This document shows, one piece after another, positions 58,935-64,000 of a stretch of DNA of 64,000 nucleotides. Source of the DNA: Sipunculus nudus (Eukaryota; Annelida; Sipuncula; Golfingiida; Sipunculidae); contig CM049316.1 in the NCBI GenBank assembly GCA_026874595.1, positions 31,045,339 to 31,109,338 of the forward strand, in the 5' to 3' direction. A program made the translations under genes and the position numbers. Every line of letters starts with the position of its first letter. Within the stretch, counting starts at the first letter, position 1. The notes beneath the pieces were generated by a model. It did no database searches and was not told where the DNA came from. It saw nothing but the letters and a program-made list of their open reading frames with translations.

Positions 58935-60420
58935 ATCTTTGATCGAACCAGGTGCACACCTGTTTACCTATCGCACCTGGATTTTTACCTGTGCAGATAA
59001 ACGAGACAGACCAACTAAACAGCAATTTTATTATTGCATGAAATGTAAACAAACAGAGTATACACAATTTTCCAGATTTTATTTTATAATCCGTCGGCGA
59101 TTTGTTTTTGCCTGCACATGTTAAAATATATTAATTTGACATTAAAAGGTATAATACAGGTAACCAGATAATTAGTGCATTTTACACCCATAAATTATAT
59201 ATTTTGCACATTGGACAAAAGTAAATAGTTTTTATTGCGATTTCCCTTATAACAAGTATAATATATAATTTAAATAAAAAAATGAGAATTTACCCTTATT
59301 TACCTGATCTTACCTGTGCAGGTGAGTAAACTTTTACAGGTAGCAATTGGCAAAATTGAAATGCACAAGTCTCGTGGCTGTGCAGTTAATTAAAAGATAG
59401 CTTCTGCATATTGTTTTGACTCTTCAAAAATTTCCTTTCCACTTTTAAAATGAAAAGTTGTCTTTATATTCTGTACTTACAAAGGTAATTAAATCTGTTT
59501 AAGATCAAAAGTATCATTTCAGGTAACCCAATAAATAGTGCAGTTAGTACCTGTAATTCATAAATTTTACACATGGCACTCAAAATTAAGTTGTTTGTTT
59601 TTTTGTTCTCCCTAATTACATGTATAAAATATATACTTCATTAAAAAATAATTTACCTGTATTTACCTGAACTCACCTGTACAGGTGAGTATGTTTTTAT
59701 GTGTAACTGTAACCAAAATTATCAATTTATGTTTTACATGTCTGAAAAATCAAAATATAATGGTTTTATACAGTTGACACTTGTTTATCCATATTCTTCT
59801 CAGCCACTTTTCAGCATGATTTTGTCACTGCCACAGGTAATTAGATCAGTTGAAGAACAAAGGTACTATTCACATAGGTAACTTAATAACTGTATTAAAA
59901 GCACCTGTTCTTATATCAAAATTAATTATACAGTCCATAAAGAGAGGGGTATTAATTTAAAGTAACTATAATGATGAACAAGGTGTTTATGTACATATTC
60001 AGAAAAAAAAAATTTACCTTTACTTACCTGTACAGGTAAACATATGTGTTATACGTTGATAGTCATAGAATGTGCTCTTTTGTTCAGCAAGCTTTTCGGG
60101 TGAAAAATATTTGATTTCCACAGAAAAATCCAATTTTACTTGCACATTCTGATTCGTCGGTGGTTCCCTTTCCAGTATTAAACCAAATCATTTACCTTTT
60201 TCTTACCTTTAATTTATAATTACCTTAGAGTGAAAAAATTCCTTACATTTCCCTTTTTTTATCAAATGATTAATGGGTTACCTGAACAGGACGAAAGGGA
60301 TCATTTTGGTGATATACCAGTGATTTGAAATACAGGTAGTACAGATTTACCTGTTTTTACCTGTATATACCTTAGTTACATATATATCGAACCAGGTATG
60401 TAGAAAATAAATAAAATAAC
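58935..60420 (+). repeat. ~360-bp degenerate tandem repeat with ACCTGT-ACAGGT palindromes (about 4-5 copies)
   Basis: TTTACCTG...TTACCTGTGCAGGTGAGTA-type motifs occur near 58985, 59302, 59655, 60017 and 60350. A second landmark (AGGTAACC.AATAA.TAGTGCA.TT or AGGTAACTTAATAACTG) occurs near 59158, 59522 and 59876, about 360 bp apart. The palindromic core TTACCTGTACAGGTAA is conserved better than its surroundings. Confidence 0.75.
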
Positions 60421-60424
60421 ATGA

Positions 60425-60885
60425 AGGACATATACCTGACAGTTAAAGCTGAAAATTTTACAAAGATCCCTTTAACAGTTACTGAGTTAATGTCTCTTAC
60501 ATAGATTCATGTCAAAATGTGGAAAAAATGCAAAATAAATCTGAACAGTAGGAGTGTGATCTTGTGTTATTGCAGTTGATGAAGGGGAATATGGTATCTT
60601 ACTTACTATAATAAATAATAATAAATTATTAACAAGAACACTGCCAGATCATGAAGGCCCACAGACTTTTAGTGCGGGCTGTGTAATGCTTGAAAACATA
60701 TGATAAAGGGCCTTATTACATGTATAGGGAGACAGAGAGACCAAGACCATTAGTTTAACAACTGAACAGATATGTTAAGGTTTATAACAGAGAAAGTCGT
60801 TTATGAAGGTGTAGAAGTGGAGCATCCAAAGAAACAGAGGTATAATAACATATGATGTATAAAACTGTAAGCCTGGTCAGCAATA
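60425..60885. other. Short AT-rich gap, nothing recognised
   Basis: No coding or repeat signature supportable. Confidence 0.6.
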
Positions 60886-60889
60886 TATA

Positions 60890-61232
60890 TAATAAAGCAG
60901 ACTGAACCTTTGACCCTAACCTCAAAATCAATATGGTTCTTCCCTTTTTAAAAGGTCAACGATTATTGAGAGATGAAAGGTTGTATGATGAATGTTTACG
61001 ATGCATCCACAATCTTTTTAAAGATGCCAGTCCTATGACCTTGACCTTTGACCTCATGACTCCAAAAGCAATAGGGTAAAAATCAATAGGGGTCAATAGG
61101 TAAAATCCATATGATAATTTAAACAGGCGTTATTACCCAGAAACAAGCTTTGCCCTTTGACCTTATAACCCAAAAATCGCCTATCAATGGAGGGGATTCC
61201 TGTTGATTTTGAGGTGACAAGATCAAAGGTCG
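60890..61232. mobile_element. GACCTTGACC-type mollusc dispersed repeat
   Basis: CCTTTGACCCTAACCTCAAAATC, CTATGACCTTGACCTTTGACC, ATAGGGGTCAATAGG and CCCTTTGACCTTATAACC follow the order of a repeat sentence common in bivalve genomes (from memory). It has two partial rounds and ends at a (TA)n tract. Confidence 0.6.
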
Positions 61233-61237
61233 AGGTG

Positions 61238-61239
<2 letters not shown>

Positions 61240-61274
<35 letters not shown>
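61240..61274. repeat. (TA)n microsatellite
   Basis: Uninterrupted TA run followed by TTTATATAAA. Confidence 0.95.
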
Positions 61275-61279
<5 letters not shown>

Positions 61280-61281
<2 letters not shown>

Positions 61282-63400
61282 AAATTTTGAATAGATAATC
61301 TTTATTTAACTCAATGGATGAACATCATATGCGAGACAGGGAAAAATTTTCCTGAGAATAATTCGCTCTTATATTGATTCTAACACCCACAGCCATCTTT
61401 AACTTATATACGGGTAGAAATTATATTTGGGATGCAAAGTAATCCAAAACACATGATAATCTAAGAAGATTTAAACTACAGCTCTAAAATAAAAATATAT
61501 TTTTGAGTCATGCACAAACCAAATTCAGACTGTGTCAATTAAAGCATATACATTTATATGTTCAAAATAGCGCTAGGGGCATATGGATATGTTTTTATTT
61601 TCTGATATACAGAAACATATTAAGCCATAATAGAGGATATAATCAGATAAACATCGATTTTGTATCCAATAATTGCATATATTATGATTCATAATGAAAG
61701 CTTTGTTTTGTAGGTGGATTCTATCCGGCTTTATTTTTCATAACGACATGTGCTCTTTTGTTCATTTAAATGTAATCCTGCCTTTGCTCTTGATATATAA
61801 AACAGATTAGTAAATAGATTTCAGGTAAAGACTACGGGAGGCTTTGAAATGGTGAATAAAGGTTTTATAATGTATTTAAAGAGGCACATATGTCCCTGTC
61901 GACAAATACAGCAGTTGAGTTAGTGAGAATACATGTGTTAATATATCTTTTGTTCTGTATCCTCTAAATGAAACACACATTTTGCAGAACAGCCTGAATT
62001 CGATATACTTCTAAGAAATGTTTGTTATAGACCTCGACAGCTATTGCATTTACCACTAAGGCTCCGGGTCAGAACATGCCTGTAAGCATAGGAATAATTA
62101 TTCGTGGAATGAGTATATTTACGACATATTCACGTTACTGGTTGCTTAGTAACGGAATGTCATAAATGTGTTAAGACCTAGAATCCAGCGAGGTAACTGT
62201 ATAACGTTTCAAGCAGTACATGACGTTCTTGAAAACCATCCTTTGCAGTGTTAGAGCGACACAATTACACCAAGGTATGTTCATAAATCTTAATGATGAA
62301 AGGCCGCTATATAACATATAAGACCGGCTTGAAAAATACAATTACTCTACGTATTCATGATTCAATAAATTACATATCGAACATTGAAGAGTTACAAATA
62401 ATATCTTCATTACAAATGCATGTACGAAAGGAATCTCATTTTTCATTTTGCAGCGTAGTTCATGAAGATTTATGAGTTGCGTATGTTGTCAAGAGACCTA
62501 TTTAGTGTGCGAGTGTTGAAACTTAGCAGGTTTTATGTCTTTTACAATTTTCAGGCATCGTGCATTTTGTGTTAAGCTAAGAACCTGTAGAAGCCAGCAT
62601 TGATTCTAAGTAAATAAGTGCAATATAAGAATATTCTATTTACAAGCATTATCCAATCTTGGATCGTAATTTTCTACAATGATATTTTATAACGAGATCA
62701 TCTGAGTAAGTTGTCCCTTGATAATCTGTTATTTTTTAAATTTACATAAATATATGCAATACTGTATGTATTGACTCACGCCCTTAGTTCATTTAGGCTT
62801 AATACAAAAGTTCTCTAGCATTTTCATCTCTGTGTCACAAATCATATGTGTCTATTTATCACATAGTTTTAGTGGAAGACACTATATACCTCACATACCT
62901 TAAATGGGAATAGGTCTTTAAATTTGTAATTCCTAAGCATACACTGTGTTCGCTTAAATTCACACAAAATTGTTGAAAGAGCTCCTCAAAGTAATCATAT
63001 TCTTCTTTTATATTTAAAATTTTTTGAATAACTGATAAGACTGAGCCGTGGTTCAAGTGAACGAGTTACACATGACTGATATGCAAACAATTAGGTTTTA
63101 TATACATGTCAGGTGCCACATTTGCAGACAACAGAACTGAAGTAGAACTACGTCGCCTACGTTTTAAGTGAATCAAAAGTGAGTTACTGTTTACTATATC
63201 AGCATGTTATGCAAATGTTTAAGATTTAGCATGAAGTAATGGCCTAAATATCACTTAATTACAGTCATACGATTAAAAACATTTATTTTTTTGCGATGTT
63301 GAAAAATGAAAAGGAGAAATTATATCCTTATATATACGTGTTCGAAGATCAGGTTTTCGTACTATGTGTCTCTTTTTTCCTTTACACCGAATCCTCTGTT
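61280..63400. other. Upstream region of the third lectin copy, no other gene seen
   Basis: AT-rich. GATATGCAAACAATTAGGTTTT near 63079 resembles GATACGCAAACGATTCAGTTT near 48171 upstream of lectin gene 1, suggesting shared 5' flank. TATATATA at about 63330-63337 could be a TATA element. Confidence 0.45.
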
Positions 63401-63405
63401 TTTAG

Positions 63406-63445
63406 ATGAAGACTTTCTTTATTCTTGCATTGTGTCTGCATCAAG
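63406..63445 (+). CDS. C-type lectin paralogue, exon 1 (signal peptide)
   Basis: ATG with 13 codons (MKTFFILALCLHQ) plus one base to a strong donor G|GTAAGA. Same length and phase as the exon at 48470. A typical secretion signal. It joins in frame to 63713 (G+GG gives Gly). The remaining exons would lie beyond the window. Confidence 0.75.
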
Positions 63446-63712
63446 GTAAGATTAGCTTTATATTCTTCTTCGATTATAAATAGTTACATTATTTTTCATT
63501 GATGACAATTCAGTGAGGGAAGTAATCTGACAAACCCTTTATCCTGGACACCGGTTTCAAATTTACGTTAGTAATGGCTAACAATCGAAAATACATATGC
63601 CCGTGTCAGCATTGTTTTGCAAAGGAATGGTTAGGAGGTTCGCCACTGAATCATGGCGCGAAGTCTTTTTTTAATACAGGTATATTGTTTAAAGTGTTGT
63701 AAACCGTTACAG

Positions 63713-63800
63713 GGGTCCTTGTATTGCATTCAGACAACCGCCTTGTTGAGCTGAAACGAGTGCATCGAGCAGGAATTTCAGAGAAGCAATGTCTGGATAT
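63713..63800 (+). pseudogene. C-type lectin paralogue, exon 2 (PAN-like) interrupted
   Basis: Acceptor GTTACAG ends at 63712. It encodes VLVLHSDNRLVELKRVHRAGI then SEKQC, aligned with exon 2 of gene 1 (KLKRVHGSGITSKHC). Shortly after the first cysteine, at about 63800, similarity stops. The frame runs into TAG at 63805-63807 inside what looks like an inserted dispersed repeat. Unless the true exon has diverged, this copy is inactivated here. Confidence 0.65.
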
Positions 63801-64000
63801 ACTGTAGATTCAGATAATATCGTGGGCTTAAAATTTCGTGGTTTTTGTACAAAACGCATATCGTGGGGTATTTGAATTCGTGGAAAGACAAAGAAAACTT
63901 TAGAAAATTATGGTTATTAATACCTCCAAGTGCGCAAGGAAGACGAGCCTGATGTACACAGGTGGTTTGGCGCAGATGCTTATCGCACTGTGTGCCTGTA
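63800..64000 (+). mobile_element. Dispersed repeat with TTTCGTGG motifs, inserted in exon 2 (runs off the window)
   Basis: Starts TACTGTAGATTCAGATAATA and continues with TCGTGGGCTTAAAATTTCGTGG, TTTTTGTACAAAACGC and GAATTCGTGG. From memory, repeats with TACTGTAGATTC ends and TTTCGTGG phrases are abundant in bivalves. It is incomplete at the right edge. Its left edge falls inside the lectin exon at a TA. Confidence 0.55.

Overview
The window looks like AT-rich nuclear DNA from a marine invertebrate, most likely a bivalve or other mollusc. The evidence is intron-split C-type-lectin exons, several repeat families I recognise from bivalve genomes (blocks starting with a TTTAGCTCA-like end and finishing in GGACGGACAGACGG-like runs followed by GGCGGGG; GACCTTGACCTTTGACC-type repeats; TTACCTCC-type repeats), long (TA)n tracts and many G/C homopolymers. 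There are no operons, ribosome binding sites, rRNA genes, CRISPR arrays or phage genes. Most short open frames run through satellites or microsatellites and are not genes.

Layout. 1-3.8 kb holds a 77-bp satellite followed by a second complex satellite. 3.9-12.9 kb is AT-rich gene-poor DNA with a dispersed first-exon-like element (3.9-4.35 kb) and a degenerate mollusc-type repeat (10.4-12.1 kb). 13.33-14.40 kb (minus strand) is the one long credible coding exon, for an unrecognised Ser/Thr/Pro-rich, probably nuclear protein. 14.8-26.5 kb is an ~11.7-kb array of the same 77-bp satellite in opposite orientation. It is organised as three monomer types (~231 bp) and then as kilobase-scale duplicated blocks. 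26.7-29.8 kb is an unrelated ~290-bp satellite. 30-40 kb is a mosaic of duplicated noncoding blocks, inverted copies, a tRNA-derived SINE and a fold-back structure.

40-48 kb is mostly featureless. 48-64 kb is the remnant of a C-type-lectin cluster on the plus strand. One gene has a signal-peptide exon (48.47 kb), a PAN/apple-like exon (49.03 kb), a damaged first-half CTLD exon (49.65 kb) and an intact second-half CTLD exon with EPN and WND motifs (50.25 kb). A second, decayed first-half CTLD exon lies at 54.1 kb. A third copy begins at 63.4 kb, and its second exon is interrupted by a repeat. A 5'-truncated LINE tail sits in intron 1 of the first gene, and an intact hAT-type MITE with perfect 8-bp target-site duplications lies at 52.48-52.86 kb.

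How it fits together: the coding content is small and secreted or nuclear in type, and repeats set the structure. The lectin pieces look like tandemly duplicated genes being degraded by point mutation and insertion. The 77-bp satellite looks like a multi-level array that grew by unequal exchange. All calls come from reading the sequence by eye; no database search was run.
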